DNA from: Alphaproteobacteria bacterium
Lineage (GTDB): Bacteria > Pseudomonadota > Alphaproteobacteria > UBA828
DNA length: 64,000 nucleotides
NCBI GenBank assembly: GCA_022823305.1
Contig: JAJDXK010000004.1
Location: 62,001 to 126,000 of the forward strand
Direction: 5' to 3'
Every line of letters begins with the position of its first letter. The stretch's first letter is position 1. Positions 9,512 to 19,565 of this stretch are shown here, piece by piece. A model generated the notes under the pieces. That model did no database searches and was not told the DNA's origin. It was given only the letters and a program-made list of their open reading frames with translations. Both the position numbers and the translations under genes were made by a program.

Positions 9512-11302
9512 CTATGAAGCGGCGGCCCTGAGCGCCTCCGTCGCCTCCCGATCCACCGCCAGCGTGTCGTCCTCGCGGGCGCCGGTGAGCGCCACGCCGT
9601 AAACCTCGCGGGCGCGCACGGGCGTCTCCCAGCCGCGGGCGACGTCCATGCACACCCGCTCGGGGTCGCGCTCCATGGGCTCGCCGTAGCCGCCGCCGCC
9701 GGCATCGAGCCCGCGTATCATCTCGCCGGGCTGGAGCACGAGCTGGACGACATTGGGGAGCTTGGTCTCGTCGCCGTTGGCGCCGACCTTGAACTGGGTC
9801 GCCGGCGCGCCGTCGTGGCCGCCCCGGGCGCCCCGTGCCGGGTTGATCTGGCAGTCGGAGGGGATGATCACGGTCATCGGGTCCTTGCGCGGGCCGTAGA
9901 CCACCTCGCTGGCGGGGCCGCCTCGGTAACGCCCGGCGCCACCGGTCTCGGGCAGCACGCGCACCGATTCGAAGAGCATCGGGTGCTTCACCTCGGCGAG
10001 CTCCACGCTGTCGCGATACATGAGGCCCGAGACCACCGGCAGCACATAGGTGACCCAGCCGTCCGCCTTCGGTCCGGCGGGGCCGCCGTTCACCACCATC
10101 GTGAGCTGGTTGACGTAGGGATCGCCGCCGCGCCGGAAGTCCGCGCCGCTGATCACCGCGGTGCCGGCGCACATGGCGCTGCCGCCCTCCGCCAGGCCGT
10201 AGCCGTCGCCGAGCTTCGCCATCGCCGAGTGGGTGATGTTGACCAGGCGGTCGGCGACGTTGGTGGTCGCCATCGAGGTGGAATGGGGGAAGGACGGGCG
10301 GCCGACGACGCAGCCGTCGCGCAGCAGCACGTCCACGCGCCGGAACGACCCGCCGTTGTGCGGAATCTCCGGCCCCAGGCAGTTGAAGAAGCCGCACAGG
10401 ACGTTGTTGACGGCGCAGGCCTCGGACTCGTTGAGGCCGCAGTCCACGCAATCGATGTTGTCGCGCAGGTCGATGGTGACCCGCCCCTCGTCGGGGTCGA
10501 TGCGGAGCTCGACCTTGATCGGGATGCCGTCGGGCAGGAAGGGCTCGAAGGGGTCGTGCGCGCCGTCGGCCTCGACCTCGGCCCTGGGCAGGTTCCTGAT
10601 CGCCTGCACCATGCGGCGCTCGGAGTAGTCGAACCACTCGCGGATGAAGGTCCTGATGGTCTCCATGCCGTACTTCGCGCAGAACTCCTTGAGGCGGCGC
10701 TCGGCGATGCGCGCGGCGCCGAGCTCGGCCAGGAAGTCGCCGTACCACTGCTCCGGCACCCTGATCCTGCGGCGGCACATGCGGATGATGTCGTCCACCA
10801 TCTCGTAGTCCCGCTGCACGCGGACGCAGGGGAAGATGAGCGAGCCTTCCTCGTACACGTCCTTCGCCGCGGCGTGATAGGTGGTCGGGATGCTGTTGCC
10901 GATATCGGCCTGATGGCCCTTGGCAAGCGCGGTAAACATGTGCTCGCCGTCGATGAAGACCGGCACGATCACCGCGTGATCGGCCGGGTGCGTGTTGCCG
11001 AGGTAGGGGTCGTTGTGGAGGAAGGCGTCGCCCTCCGCGAGATCGGTGTGCAGATCGGTCATGGCGCGCGTCTGCAGGTGCGAGCCGAAGATGTGGACCG
11101 GCAGGCCCTCCGCCGTCGCCAGAAGCTGGTTGTCGGCGGTGCAGATGGCGCAGGAGAAGTCGCGCGCGCCCGCGATCACGGCCGAGCGCGCCGCCTTGAG
11201 CAGCGTGTTCGACATCTCGCGCACGATGCCGTCGAGCCGGTTGGAGAGCACCGAGAGCAGGACCGGGTCGAGCGCCTGCGTCTGTTGCGCGGGATCTGTC
11301 AT
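9512..11302 (-). CDS. hyuB: Hydantoinase B/oxoprolinase family protein
   Basis: This 596-residue protein matches HyuB, the partner of HyuA in ATP-dependent N-methylhydantoinase or 5-oxoprolinase and related to acetone carboxylase alpha. Family blocks include LSNRLDGIVREMSNTLLKAA near residue 20, HNDPYLGNTHPADH near 96 (a conserved acidic/His cluster), the GHQADIG segment and the C-terminal GGGGYGEP motif. It probably hydrolyses a cyclic imide or lactam together with HyuA using ATP. One base separates the HyuA stop from this ATG, and a GGAGG site lies inside the end of hyuA, so the two are coupled. The exact substrate is not deducible. Confidence 0.93.
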   Translation of the reverse strand: MTDPAQQTQALDPVLLSVLSNRLDGIVREMSNTLLKAARSAVIAGARDFSCAICTADNQLLATAEGLPVHIFGSHLQTRAMTDLHTDLAEGDAFLHNDPYLGNTHPADHAVIVPVFIDGEHMFTALAKGHQADIGNSIPTTYHAAAKDVYEEGSLIFPCVRVQRDYEMVDDIIRMCRRRIRVPEQWYGDFLAELGAARIAERRLKEFCAKYGMETIRTFIREWFDYSERRMVQAIRNLPRAEVEADGAHDPFEPFLPDGIPIKVELRIDPDEGRVTIDLRDNIDCVDCGLNESEACAVNNVLCGFFNCLGPEIPHNGGSFRRVDVLLRDGCVVGRPSFPHSTSMATTNVADRLVNITHSAMAKLGDGYGLAEGGSAMCAGTAVISGADFRRGGDPYVNQLTMVVNGGPAGPKADGWVTYVLPVVSGLMYRDSVELAEVKHPMLFESVRVLPETGGAGRYRGGPASEVVYGPRKDPMTVIIPSDCQINPARGARGGHDGAPATQFKVGANGDETKLPNVVQLVLQPGEMIRGLDAGGGGYGEPMERDPERVCMDVARGWETPVRAREVYGVALTGAREDDTLAVDREATEALRAAAS

Positions 11303-11303
11303 C

Positions 11304-13376
11304 TCAGCAGGCCTCCAGGATGAAGTTGCCGGAATCGCTCAGCCGGGCCCGTGTGCCGGGGTCGACCACGATGGTGGTGGTCGGCTCCTCGATGATCGCG
11401 GGGCCCTCGATGACGGCGCCGGAGCTCAGGTTGCGGCCGAGATAGATCGGCGTCTCGATCCTCTCGCCCCCGCCGAAGTAGGCGGCGCGGCGGCTGTCGG
11501 GGACGGGCGGCCCCGCCGCGTCCGCGCTCGACGGCGGCCGCGGCGCGCTGTCGAGGCCGACCGAGACCCGGCCCTTCCAGTTGAGGCATTCGAGCAGGCT
11601 GTCCGGGTCGCGCACGGCGAAGACCTGCTCGTGGGTGGCGTGAAAGCGCTCGACCAGGGCGTCGACGTCCCGCTCGGTCTCGAAGTGCTCGGTCGGCAGC
11701 GCCACTTCGAGCTCCCACACCTGGAAGAGGTAGCGGGCCTCGACGAAGCGCTCGATGCGCATGCCCTCGAGCCCGCGCTCGCCGAGCGTCGCGGCGAAGC
11801 GTTCGAGCTCGGCGTCGATGGACTCGAGCACGGCGTTCACGCCTTCGAAATCGAAGCCGGCCGAGCGCGTGACCATGCTCGCCGAGTGCTCGTGGATCAC
11901 CTCGGAGACCTGCATCCCGCATGCGCTGAGCACGGCGGCGGTGCGCGGCAGGATCACCCGCTCGCAGCCGAGCTCGCCGGCGATCGCCATGATGCCGAGG
12001 CCGGCGGCGCCGCCGCCCGCCACCAGGGTGCACTCCCGGGGGTTGAATCCCTCGGTCACGGTGATGTCCTGGATCGCCTTGATCATCAGCTCGTTGGCGA
12101 GGCTCATGATGGCGTGCGCGCCGTCGTCGAGGGAAGTGCCGAGCTGCTCGGCGAGCGAGCCTACCGCACGCCTGGCCGCGTCCTCGTCCAGCGCGAGCCT
12201 GCCGCCGAGGAAGTAGTCGGGATCGAGGTAGCCGAGCAGCAGCGCCGCGTCGGTCACCGTGGGCTCGGTCCCGCCCGCGCCGTAGCAGGCCGGCCCCGGC
12301 ACGGCGCCGGCGCTGCGCGGGCCGACGCGGAGCAGGCCGCCCGGGTCGATCCAGGCGACGGACCCGCCGCCCGCGCCGATGCTGCGCACGTCGACCGAGG
12401 AGATCGCGAGGATGTGGCCGACCCAGACGCCGCCGATCCAGGTCTCGCGGGTCTGCCTCACCGCGCCGCCCCGCACCAGGCTCACGTCGAAGGTGGTACC
12501 GCCGGTGTCGCAGACGATCACGTCGTCGCCGAAGTCCTCCATCTCCGAGTAGGCGAGCGCCGCCACCGGCGCCATGGCGGGGCCGGACTTCACTGTGTGG
12601 ATGGGGCGCTCGACCAGCTCGTCCACGTGCATGCAGCCGCCGACGGAGGTGCTCACCAGGATCTCGCCGCGGCATCCGGCGCTGCGCAGGTCGTTCCCCA
12701 TGTCCCGCAGGTGCGCCTGCATGAGCGGCTTGAGCGAGGCGTCGATGGCGGTGGCCGAGGCGCGGCGGTACTCGCGCACGATCGGGATCAGCCGGTGCGA
12801 GAGCGTGTAGGGCACGCCGGGGAGCTCCTCCTCGATCAGCGCGGCCAGCGCCTGCTCGTGCGCCGGGTTCGCCACCGCCCAGAGCAGGCAGACGGCGACC
12901 GCCTCGAAGCCCCGTTCCTTCACCAGCCCGAGCACGTCGCGCGCCTGCTCTCGCTCGAGCGGCGTGACCACGCCGCCCTCGGCATCGATGCGCTCCCTGA
13001 CCTCGAAGGTATGCGCCTGCGGGATGTAGGGGTCGGGGTAGTCGGTGGTGAAGTCGTGGACCCCGTGCTTGCCGCCCTCCTTGAGCACCAGGATGTCGGG
13101 GAAGCCCGCCGTGACCAGGAACGCGGTCTTGGCGACCGCGCCCTGGACGATGGCGTTGGTGGCCCGCGTGGTGCCGTAGATCAAGAGGTCGGTCTCGCCG
13201 AGCAGCTGGGGCAGGCTGAGGTCGAGCTGCTCGGCCGCGTTTTCCAGCGCGCCCCGCATGCCCTCGAAGATGCGGTCGGGCGTGGTCGGCGCCTTGCCGA
13301 TCACCTCGCGGCCGTCGCCGCCGGCCACGACATCGGTGAAGGTGCCGCCGGTATCGACGGAGATGCGAAAGCCCAC
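11304..13376 (-). CDS. hyuA: Hydantoinase A/5-oxoprolinase family protein
   Basis: A 690-residue ASKHA-fold ATPase subunit. The N-terminal ISVDTGGTFTDVV phosphate-binding motif, the later VCDTGGTTFDVSLV motif near residue 277 and the SIGAGGGSVAW loop are diagnostic. HyuA phosphorylates or activates the cyclic amide that HyuB then opens. I chose the GTG at 13376 since it places the ATP motif at the normal distance and has AGGGA upstream; longer starts run into Arg-rich non-protein-like sequence overlapping the aminotransferase gene. The downstream aminotransferase-hyuA-hyuB order suggests one transcript that degrades a nitrogen heterocycle and then uses the amine. Confidence 0.92.
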   Translation of the reverse strand: MGFRISVDTGGTFTDVVAGGDGREVIGKAPTTPDRIFEGMRGALENAAEQLDLSLPQLLGETDLLIYGTTRATNAIVQGAVAKTAFLVTAGFPDILVLKEGGKHGVHDFTTDYPDPYIPQAHTFEVRERIDAEGGVVTPLEREQARDVLGLVKERGFEAVAVCLLWAVANPAHEQALAALIEEELPGVPYTLSHRLIPIVREYRRASATAIDASLKPLMQAHLRDMGNDLRSAGCRGEILVSTSVGGCMHVDELVERPIHTVKSGPAMAPVAALAYSEMEDFGDDVIVCDTGGTTFDVSLVRGGAVRQTRETWIGGVWVGHILAISSVDVRSIGAGGGSVAWIDPGGLLRVGPRSAGAVPGPACYGAGGTEPTVTDAALLLGYLDPDYFLGGRLALDEDAARRAVGSLAEQLGTSLDDGAHAIMSLANELMIKAIQDITVTEGFNPRECTLVAGGGAAGLGIMAIAGELGCERVILPRTAAVLSACGMQVSEVIHEHSASMVTRSAGFDFEGVNAVLESIDAELERFAATLGERGLEGMRIERFVEARYLFQVWELEVALPTEHFETERDVDALVERFHATHEQVFAVRDPDSLLECLNWKGRVSVGLDSAPRPPSSADAAGPPVPDSRRAAYFGGGERIETPIYLGRNLSSGAVIEGPAIIEEPTTTIVVDPGTRARLSDSGNFILEAC

Positions 13377-13410
13377 GGCGGAGTCCCTGCGCGCGACGGG
13401 CGGGCCAGGC

Positions 13411-14808
13411 TCAGCCCTTGCCGAAGACGCTCTCCACGGCCTCGCCGAAGATGCCGACGCTCTCGTCGACATCCGCGCGGCTGAAGGTGAGCGGCGGCGA
13501 GAAGGCGTTGACCGGCAGGAAGGGCAGCGCACGCGTCAGCAGGCCGCGCTCCTGCGCCGCGGCCGAGACGCGCCGGTGCGCCGGCGGCGTCATGTCTGGC
13601 GCCGCCTTGCTGCCGGGCTCCGCCACGTACTCGACGCCGTGCATCAGGCCCGCGCCGCGGATGTCGCCGACGTTGGGGTGGTCGCCCACCCGCTCGATCA
13701 GGCACTGCTTGAGGTAGGGGCCGACCTCTGCCGCGTTGGCGACGAGGTTCTCCGACTCCATGATCTCCAGGTTGGCGAGGCCCACCGCGCCGCCCACCGG
13801 GTGGCCGGAATAGGTGAAGCCGTGGGCGAACACGCCGACCTCGGGGGTGCCGTCGGCCAGCACCTGCCAGACCTCGTCGGAGATCGCCACCGCCGACATC
13901 GGGAAGTAGGCGCTGGTGAGGCCCTTGGCGAAGGTGATCATGTCGGGCTTGAGGTCGAAGTAGCTCGCGCCGAACCAGGTGCCGAGACGCCCGAAGCCGG
14001 TGATCACCTCGTCGGCGATGAAGAGGATGTCGTGCTTCTTCAGGATCGCCTGCACCTTGTCGTAGTAGCCGCCGCCGGGAACGATCACGCCGCCGGTGCC
14101 CATCACGGGCTCGGCGATGAAGGCGGCGACCGTCTCCGGCCCCTCGCGCTCGATCATGGCTTCCAGCGAGGCCGCCATGCGGTCGGCGAACGCTTCCTCG
14201 CTCTCGCCCTCCAGGCCCTCGCGCCAGTAGTGCGGGCAGTCGGTGTGCAGCACGCCCTCGAAGGGCAGGTCGAAGGCCTTGTGGTAGAGGGGGATGCCGG
14301 TGAGGCTGCCTGCCGCGCCGGTGACGCCGTGATAGGCGCCGATGCGCGAGATGATCTTCTTCTTCTCGGGCCGGCCACGCAGGTTGTTGTAGTAGCGCAC
14401 CAGCTTGAACTGGGTGTCGTTGCCGTCGGAGCCCGAGAGGCCGAAGAACACCTTGCCGATGTGGTGGCAGTCGGCGTGCTCGTGCAGCAGGGAGAGCAGC
14501 TTCTCCGCCAGCCTGATCTGCGGCTCGTTCGAGGCGGCGCCGAAGGTGTGGTAGAAGCCGATGCGCGCCATCTCGTCCGCCGCGACCTCGGCGAGCCGGG
14601 TGCGCCCGTAGCCGATGTTGACGCACCAGAGCGCGGCCGCGGCGTCGATGTAGCCGTTGCCCTGGCGGTCGTAGACCTTCACGCCCCCGCTCCTGCCGTA
14701 GATGACGGGGCCGGCATCCTGGTGCTCGGCGATCGAGGTGACCGGGTGGAGCAGGACCTGCCTGTCGAGCTCCTCCAGCGAGATGTTCTGGGCCTGATCG
14801 AGCGACAT
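13411..14808 (-). CDS. Class III (omega-type) PLP aminotransferase
   Basis: A 465-residue fold-type I aminotransferase. The PLP Schiff-base lysine is Lys295 in [13 protein letters not shown]; Asp266 in [11 protein letters not shown] contacts the pyridine nitrogen; GSDGND near 127 and YHGVTGA near 159 bind phosphate and ring. The N-terminal block [16 protein letters not shown] and [11 protein letters not shown] are seen in omega-amine:pyruvate type enzymes. The likely role is moving an amino group from an omega- or beta-amine onto pyruvate or 2-oxoglutarate. GGGAGACGCAGC precedes the ATG. It lies 34 bases upstream of hyuA and is probably co-transcribed with it. Confidence 0.93.
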   Translation of the reverse strand: MSLDQAQNISLEELDRQVLLHPVTSIAEHQDAGPVIYGRSGGVKVYDRQGNGYIDAAAALWCVNIGYGRTRLAEVAADEMARIGFYHTFGAASNEPQIRLAEKLLSLLHEHADCHHIGKVFFGLSGSDGNDTQFKLVRYYNNLRGRPEKKKIISRIGAYHGVTGAAGSLTGIPLYHKAFDLPFEGVLHTDCPHYWREGLEGESEEAFADRMAASLEAMIEREGPETVAAFIAEPVMGTGGVIVPGGGYYDKVQAILKKHDILFIADEVITGFGRLGTWFGASYFDLKPDMITFAKGLTSAYFPMSAVAISDEVWQVLADGTPEVGVFAHGFTYSGHPVGGAVGLANLEIMESENLVANAAEVGPYLKQCLIERVGDHPNVGDIRGAGLMHGVEYVAEPGSKAAPDMTPPAHRRVSAAAQERGLLTRALPFLPVNAFSPPLTFSRADVDESVGIFGEAVESVFGKG

Positions 14809-14915
14809 GCTGCGTCTCCCTGTTGCGGGCCGGCACGCCGCCGCAACGGTCGGACCGCACGGCAGCCGGGGCGCGCAGCGTAAGCCAGCGCGGGCGAGGC
14901 GGCAACGGTGAGGGG

Positions 14916-15788
14916 TCAGTCGGGGTTGTCGATGGGTTCGTCGCGGGTCCAGTCGTAGGTGCCCGCGTCGCGCTCGGCCACGGCCTGCTTCCAGCCGACC
15001 TCCTCGGCCCGCTTCTTGAAGTTCAGCCCCTCGGGCGAGTGGCGGGTGATGCCGTCGAAGATGGTGGCGAGGCGCTGGGTGTTCATCAGGCCGGTGGACT
15101 CGATCGCCTGGTTGATGACCAGCTTCTGCATGGCGAGCTGGTTGACCGGCACGCCTGCCATGCGCCGGGCCAGCGCCTCCACCTCGTCGTCGAGCGCCGC
15201 CGCCGGCACCGCCTTCAGCACCAGGCCCATCTCCGCCGCCTCCCGGCCGCTGATCCGGTCGCCGGTGAAGAGCATGCGCTTCGCCCGCTCGGGACCCAGG
15301 CGATAGACCCACATGGCGGTCGTGGGACAACCCCAGACGCGGGCCGGCATGTAGCCGATCTCCGCGTCCTCGGCCATGAGCGTCAGGTCGGCGCAGAGCG
15401 CGATGTCGGAGCCGCCGGCGAGCGCGAAGCCGTGAACCTTGCAGATCACCGGCTTCAGCGCCCGCCAGAGCGCCATGAAGTGCTGGGTGTTGCGCCACAT
15501 GAAGGCGTAGTCCTGGATCGGGTCCCAGGGCATCTCCTGGCCGGCGTAGCCGCCCTCGCCTCCGTCCGTGTTCCCTTCCGCATAGCGGGTGAGGTCGTAG
15601 CCGGCGCAGAAGGCGCGCCCTGCGCCCGAGAGCACCATGACGTGGACCTCCGGGTCGGCATCGGCGCGGGCGACGGCATCTGCCAGCTCGACCGGCAGCG
15701 CGTCGTCGATGGCGTTCAGCACCTCGGGCCGGTTGAGCGTGATCCGCGCGATCCGTCCGTCGCGCTCGCAGAGCACTCTCGCCGTCAT
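14916..15788 (-). CDS. Enoyl-CoA hydratase/isomerase (crotonase) family protein with altered catalytic residues
   Basis: A 290-residue crotonase-fold protein. The two oxyanion-hole strands are intact: RAFCAGYDL (58-66) and the [13 protein letters not shown] segment (119-131). The two catalytic glutamates of true hydratases are not: the first position is Asp128 (GGSD) and the second appears to be Ala149 in MPARVWG. So the fold should bind acyl-CoA, but water addition by the usual route is doubtful; hydrolase, isomerase or lyase chemistry is possible. A longer loop (about 66-95) also sets it apart. Its ATG overlaps the end of the acyl-CoA synthetase gene by four bases (ATGA). Confidence 0.85.
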   Translation of the reverse strand: MTARVLCERDGRIARITLNRPEVLNAIDDALPVELADAVARADADPEVHVMVLSGAGRAFCAGYDLTRYAEGNTDGGEGGYAGQEMPWDPIQDYAFMWRNTQHFMALWRALKPVICKVHGFALAGGSDIALCADLTLMAEDAEIGYMPARVWGCPTTAMWVYRLGPERAKRMLFTGDRISGREAAEMGLVLKAVPAAALDDEVEALARRMAGVPVNQLAMQKLVINQAIESTGLMNTQRLATIFDGITRHSPEGLNFKKRAEEVGWKQAVAERDAGTYDWTRDEPIDNPD

Positions 15789-17404
15789 CGCGCCTCCTCC
15801 CGGTACAGGCCTTCGAGATAGCCCTCCCGCAGCCTGAACTTCTGGATCTTGCCCGAGCCCGTCATGGGGAAGCCGTCCACCCGGCACCAGACGGCCGGCG
15901 TCTTCTGCGGCGCGAGGCGGGCGCGGCAATGGACATGCAGGGCGTCCGCGTCCAGCGCCCGACCGCCCTCGCTGCGGATGAAGGCGGCGATCACCTCGCC
16001 CCAGGTCTCGTCGGGCAGGCCGACCACGGAGACCTCGGCGACGCTCTCGTGCTCCAGCAGGACGTTCTCGATCTCGGCCGGGAAGTGGTTCTCGCCGCCG
16101 CGGATGATCATGTCCTTCACCCGGCCGGTGATGCGCACGTAGCCGCGCGCATCCATGGTGCCGAGGTCGCCGGTGTGCAGCCAGCCGTCGGCGTCGATGG
16201 TCTCGGCCGTCGCCGCGTCGTCGGCGTGGTAGCCCAGCATGACGCAGGGCCCGCGCGCGCAGATCTCGCCGGCCTCGCCGATGGCGGCGGTGCCGTTGTC
16301 GGCGAGGCGGCGGATCGAGACCTCGGTCTGCGCGATCGGCTGGCCCACGGTGTCGCAGATGTCGTCGATGCCGTCGTCGAGATGGTGCTGGGTGACGACC
16401 GGGCAGTACTCGGTCTGGCCGTAGAGGGTCGAGACGGCGCAGCCGAAGCTCTGGCGCACGCGGCGCACAAGCTCGGGCGCCACCATGGCACCGCCGGAGC
16501 TCACCAGCTCCAGCGTCGAGACGTCGCGGGGAGAGGCCTCGTGGGCGTCGAGCAGGGCCAGGATCATGGTCGGCACGCCGCAGATGACGGTGGCCTTCTC
16601 GCTTTCGATCAGTCCCAGGATCGCGTGCGGATCGAAGAGGCTGACGAGCACCATGCGGCAGCCGGCCTGCAGCGAGCCCAGTGTGATCATGCCGCAGCCG
16701 CTGGTGTGGAACATCGGCATGGGGTTGATCCAGGTCGACCGCTCGGTGACGCCGCAGCGTCCCGCGTAGTAGCACGCGTTGTTGACGAGGCCGCGATGGC
16801 TCAGCACCGCCCCCTTGGGAAAGCCGGTGGTACCGGAGGTGTACTGGATCTGCGCCGCGTCGCCGGGCGCGACCTCGGGCAGCGCGGGCACCGCCTCGCT
16901 CCCGGCATAGAGCGCCGCCGCGTCGTCCATGTCGACGACCTCGCGGATCGCGTCGAGCCCGTCCACGGCCTGGGCACCGATCCCGGCCATCGGGTTGCCC
17001 CGGTACTCGTCCACGAGAAAGAGCGCCACCGCCCCGGACTTCTCGAGCACGTAGCGCAGCTCCCGCACCTGGAAGGCCGGGTTGGCCGTCACCAGCACCA
17101 GCCCGGCGAGCGCGCAGGCGTACTCCATGAAGACCCATTCCGGGCTGTTGGGCGACCAGACGGCGACCCGCTCGCCGGGGCGGAAGCGCGAGGCCAGCGC
17201 GCCCGCGAGCCGCTCGCTCTCGGCGAGCACTTCGGCGTAGCTCCAGCGCCGGCCGACCTCGCTGGACTGGCGGACCTCGACCAGGGCTTCCGCCGCCGGG
17301 CGCCGCGCCGCGGTCTCGCGCAGCATCCCGCCGACGGCGATCTCGCGCACGTCGGCATCCCGCTGCGCCGGGAAGTGGGCCTCGCTCAGCGCGACCTCAT
17401 ACAC
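15785..17404 (-). CDS. AMP-dependent acyl-CoA synthetase
   Basis: A 539-residue ANL-superfamily ligase that activates a carboxylic acid to its CoA thioester through an acyl-AMP. Motifs in order: the P-loop [16 protein letters not shown] near 190, YGQTEYCP near 333, the [17 protein letters not shown] hinge region near 415-440 with [15 protein letters not shown], and the C-terminal catalytic lysine in GSGKIQKF. The GTG at 17404 has GAGG upstream and a normal N-terminus; further upstream the frame is Arg/Pro-rich and unlikely. It is translationally coupled to the atypical crotonase gene, so the two probably act on the same unknown acid. Confidence 0.9.
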   Translation of the reverse strand: MYEVALSEAHFPAQRDADVREIAVGGMLRETAARRPAAEALVEVRQSSEVGRRWSYAEVLAESERLAGALASRFRPGERVAVWSPNSPEWVFMEYACALAGLVLVTANPAFQVRELRYVLEKSGAVALFLVDEYRGNPMAGIGAQAVDGLDAIREVVDMDDAAALYAGSEAVPALPEVAPGDAAQIQYTSGTTGFPKGAVLSHRGLVNNACYYAGRCGVTERSTWINPMPMFHTSGCGMITLGSLQAGCRMVLVSLFDPHAILGLIESEKATVICGVPTMILALLDAHEASPRDVSTLELVSSGGAMVAPELVRRVRQSFGCAVSTLYGQTEYCPVVTQHHLDDGIDDICDTVGQPIAQTEVSIRRLADNGTAAIGEAGEICARGPCVMLGYHADDAATAETIDADGWLHTGDLGTMDARGYVRITGRVKDMIIRGGENHFPAEIENVLLEHESVAEVSVVGLPDETWGEVIAAFIRSEGGRALDADALHVHCRARLAPQKTPAVWCRVDGFPMTGSGKIQKFRLREGYLEGLYREEAR

Positions 17405-17445
17405 GGCCCGCCTCGCGGGTGTGCGCGCGGGCCGTTCTCGCAGCC

Positions 17446-18507
17446 TCAGGCGAGCCAGCGGGAGAGGTTGGCGCGCACATAGTCGTCGTCGGCGAGGTGG
17501 GGATAGGCGGCGGAGACGCGGTCGATCTCGTCGGCCTGGCCGGGGCTCAGCCCTTCCTCCGGGTCGAGGCACCAGATGCCGCGCATCAGCCCCTGGCGGC
17601 GCAGCACCTCGTGGCAGCCGGCGATGCAGCCGCGGAAGTCGTTGGCCACGTCGAAGAGCGCGGCGTTGCAGTCGGTGATCTGGGAGTCCAGCGCCAGGAA
17701 CGCCGCGTCGACGGCGCCCGCGTCCGCCGCCGCATGCGCCTGCTCCAGCAGCTCCACCGCGCGCCTGACCCAGACGCTCCAGTGCCCGAGCAGCCCGCCC
17801 CTGATGCGCACCGTCACCGCGTCCTCGCCGCGCATGAGACGCCAGGGCGTGACGAGGTCGAGCAGGATGTGGTCGTCGTTGCCGGTATAGAGCGTCACGC
17901 GCTCCTCGGCCCCGGCCTCGACCACGCCCCGCACCACGTCGAGGGTGCGGTAACGGTTGAAGGGCGCGACCTTGATCGCCACCACGTTCTCCAGCGCGGC
18001 CAGCCGGCGCCAGAAGGAGGGGCCGAGCACGACGCCGCCCACCGCCGGCTGCAGGTAGAAGCCCACCAGCGGAATCTGCGCGGCAAGCCGGGCGCAGTGC
18101 TCCAGCCGCTCGTCCTCGCTGGCCGAGGCGAAGGCGGCGAGGCTCACCATGCCGGCATGGTAGCCGAGGCCGAGGGCCGTATCCGCCTCCGCCAGCGCCT
18201 GCTCGGTGCGGCCGACGAGGCCGGCGATGCGCACCAGCGGCCGCTCGGTCCAGGTTTCTACCGTCTCGGCCGCGAGGCGCAGCACCGGCTCGTAGAGCCC
18301 CGCCTCGCGGATCGCGAACTGCGTGGTATGGACGCCGACCGCGAGCCCGCCGGCACCGGCGTCGATGTAGTAGCGGCTGAGCGCGCGCTGCCGCTCCGCA
18401 TCCAGCCGGCGCTCGGCATCGAGCGCGAGTGGATGGGCCGGGATCACCACGCCACGCGCGAGCTGCGCCCGCACCGGCGCCGGCACATCCGCCCAGGCGA
18501 GGCTCAC
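17446..18507 (-). CDS. DapA-like (dihydrodipicolinate synthase/NAL family) aldolase
   Basis: A 353-residue class I aldolase-like TIM barrel of the DapA/N-acetylneuraminate lyase family. The Schiff-base lysine is probably Lys179 in VVAIKVAPFNR, and Tyr151 in GFYLQPAVGG is at the place of the family's proton-shuttle tyrosine. The protein is 50-60 residues longer than DapA, with an extended C-terminus, and is not near lysine genes, so it is likely a catabolic aldolase or dehydratase rather than true DapA. It starts with GTG overlapping the upstream stop (GTGA), the third gene of a tightly coupled trio. Confidence 0.82.
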   Translation of the reverse strand: MSLAWADVPAPVRAQLARGVVIPAHPLALDAERRLDAERQRALSRYYIDAGAGGLAVGVHTTQFAIREAGLYEPVLRLAAETVETWTERPLVRIAGLVGRTEQALAEADTALGLGYHAGMVSLAAFASASEDERLEHCARLAAQIPLVGFYLQPAVGGVVLGPSFWRRLAALENVVAIKVAPFNRYRTLDVVRGVVEAGAEERVTLYTGNDDHILLDLVTPWRLMRGEDAVTVRIRGGLLGHWSVWVRRAVELLEQAHAAADAGAVDAAFLALDSQITDCNAALFDVANDFRGCIAGCHEVLRRQGLMRGIWCLDPEEGLSPGQADEIDRVSAAYPHLADDDYVRANLSRWLA

Positions 18508-19565
18508 GATGCCGCCGGCGCCGAGAACACGCCGTCCCTCACCTCGTACCGGGTGGGCTTGGCGAGGCTCGGCATGTCGCGCGCCACCCAGTCCGCCACC
18601 CAGTCGATCATCTGCCCGAGCGGCACGCGCGGATAGCCGAACAGGGCGAAGGCGCGTGCAGCGTTGGTGAGCCAGCCGGTCGATGCCTCGGTGCCGGTGA
18701 AGACCGGCTCGCGCTCCAGCCGCGCGCCAAAGGCCGTGGCGAGCGCGCGGATGCTCACCGTCTCCGGCCCGCTCACGTTGATGGGCGCCGCCGGCACGGT
18801 GCAGTGCTCGAGGCAGCGCAGGGCCATCGCGTTGGCGTCGCCCTGCCAGATGACGTTGACGTGGCCGGTGGCGAGGTCGATCGGTGCGCCGTCGCGGACC
18901 TTGCGGGCCACGTCGTGCAGCACGCCGTAGCGCATGTCGATGGCGTAGTTGAGCCGCACCAGCCGCCCCGGCGTGCCGTGAACGCGCGAGAAGTACCGGA
19001 TCAGCCGCTCGCGCCCGGCGCAGGAGTTGGCGTACTCGCCGGGCGGAGGCGTCGGCGGCGTCTCTTCCGTCGCGCCCTGGGAGCAGACATCGACGAAGGG
19101 ATAGACGCAGCCGGTGGAGAAGGCGACGATCCTGGACTCGCGGAAGGTCTCGGCGACCACCGCCGGCACGTAGGCGTTCATCGCCCAGGTCAGGTCGTCG
19201 TCGCCCGCGGCGCCGAACTTGCGGCCCGCCATGAACACCACGTTGGCAAGGCGGGGCAGCGCCTGCACCGCATCGCGATCGAGCAGGTCGCATTCGATGA
19301 CCTCGACGCCCCAGTGGGCAAGCTTGTCGCGCACGCGCGGATCGCTGAAGCGGGCGACGCCGACGACGCGCTTCGCGGGCGCGGCGCGCTTGGCAAGGCC
19401 GGCGAGCGTCGGCCCCATCTTGCCGCCGACGCCCAAAACGATGATGTCGCCCTCCACCCGCGCGAGCGCCTCGCGGAGCGCCTCGTCCGGCGTGGTCATG
19501 CACGCCTCGAGCGCGGCCTCGTCGGCGAAGCGCGCGGGCCACGCGGGCGCGCCGGCGGCGCTCAT
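18504..19565 (-). CDS. NAD-dependent epimerase/dehydratase-like SDR lacking the catalytic lysine
   Basis: A 353-residue extended-SDR protein. A Rossmann entry IIVLGVGGKMG (41-51) and the strand VAFSTGCVYPF (147-157) with Ser/Thr and Tyr are typical. The catalytic YxxxK place reads Tyr178-Ala-Asn-Ser-Cys182, so the usual lysine is a cysteine. This argues against ordinary dehydrogenase chemistry or for a specialised reaction. The gene overlaps the nitrilase gene by four bases (ATGA) on one side and the aldolase gene by four (GTGA) on the other, so the three are one translational unit and probably one pathway. Confidence 0.83.
   Translation of the reverse strand: MSAAGAPAWPARFADEAALEACMTTPDEALREALARVEGDIIVLGVGGKMGPTLAGLAKRAAPAKRVVGVARFSDPRVRDKLAHWGVEVIECDLLDRDAVQALPRLANVVFMAGRKFGAAGDDDLTWAMNAYVPAVVAETFRESRIVAFSTGCVYPFVDVCSQGATEETPPTPPPGEYANSCAGRERLIRYFSRVHGTPGRLVRLNYAIDMRYGVLHDVARKVRDGAPIDLATGHVNVIWQGDANAMALRCLEHCTVPAAPINVSGPETVSIRALATAFGARLEREPVFTGTEASTGWLTNAARAFALFGYPRVPLGQMIDWVADWVARDMPSLAKPTRYEVRDGVFSAPAAS

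Noticed and set aside
11013-13484. Long plus-strand open frame opposite hyuA
   Set aside because: Composition and lack of motifs show it is an antisense artefact of hyuA and the start of hyuB.
17446-18507. True dapA of lysine synthesis
   Set aside because: It is longer than DapA, has diverged active-site surroundings, and is embedded in a catabolic trio.
17446-19542. A single long minus-strand gene joining the aldolase to upstream sequence
   Set aside because: The part above 18507 is the SDR gene read in another frame; the GTGA overlap and conserved start define two genes.
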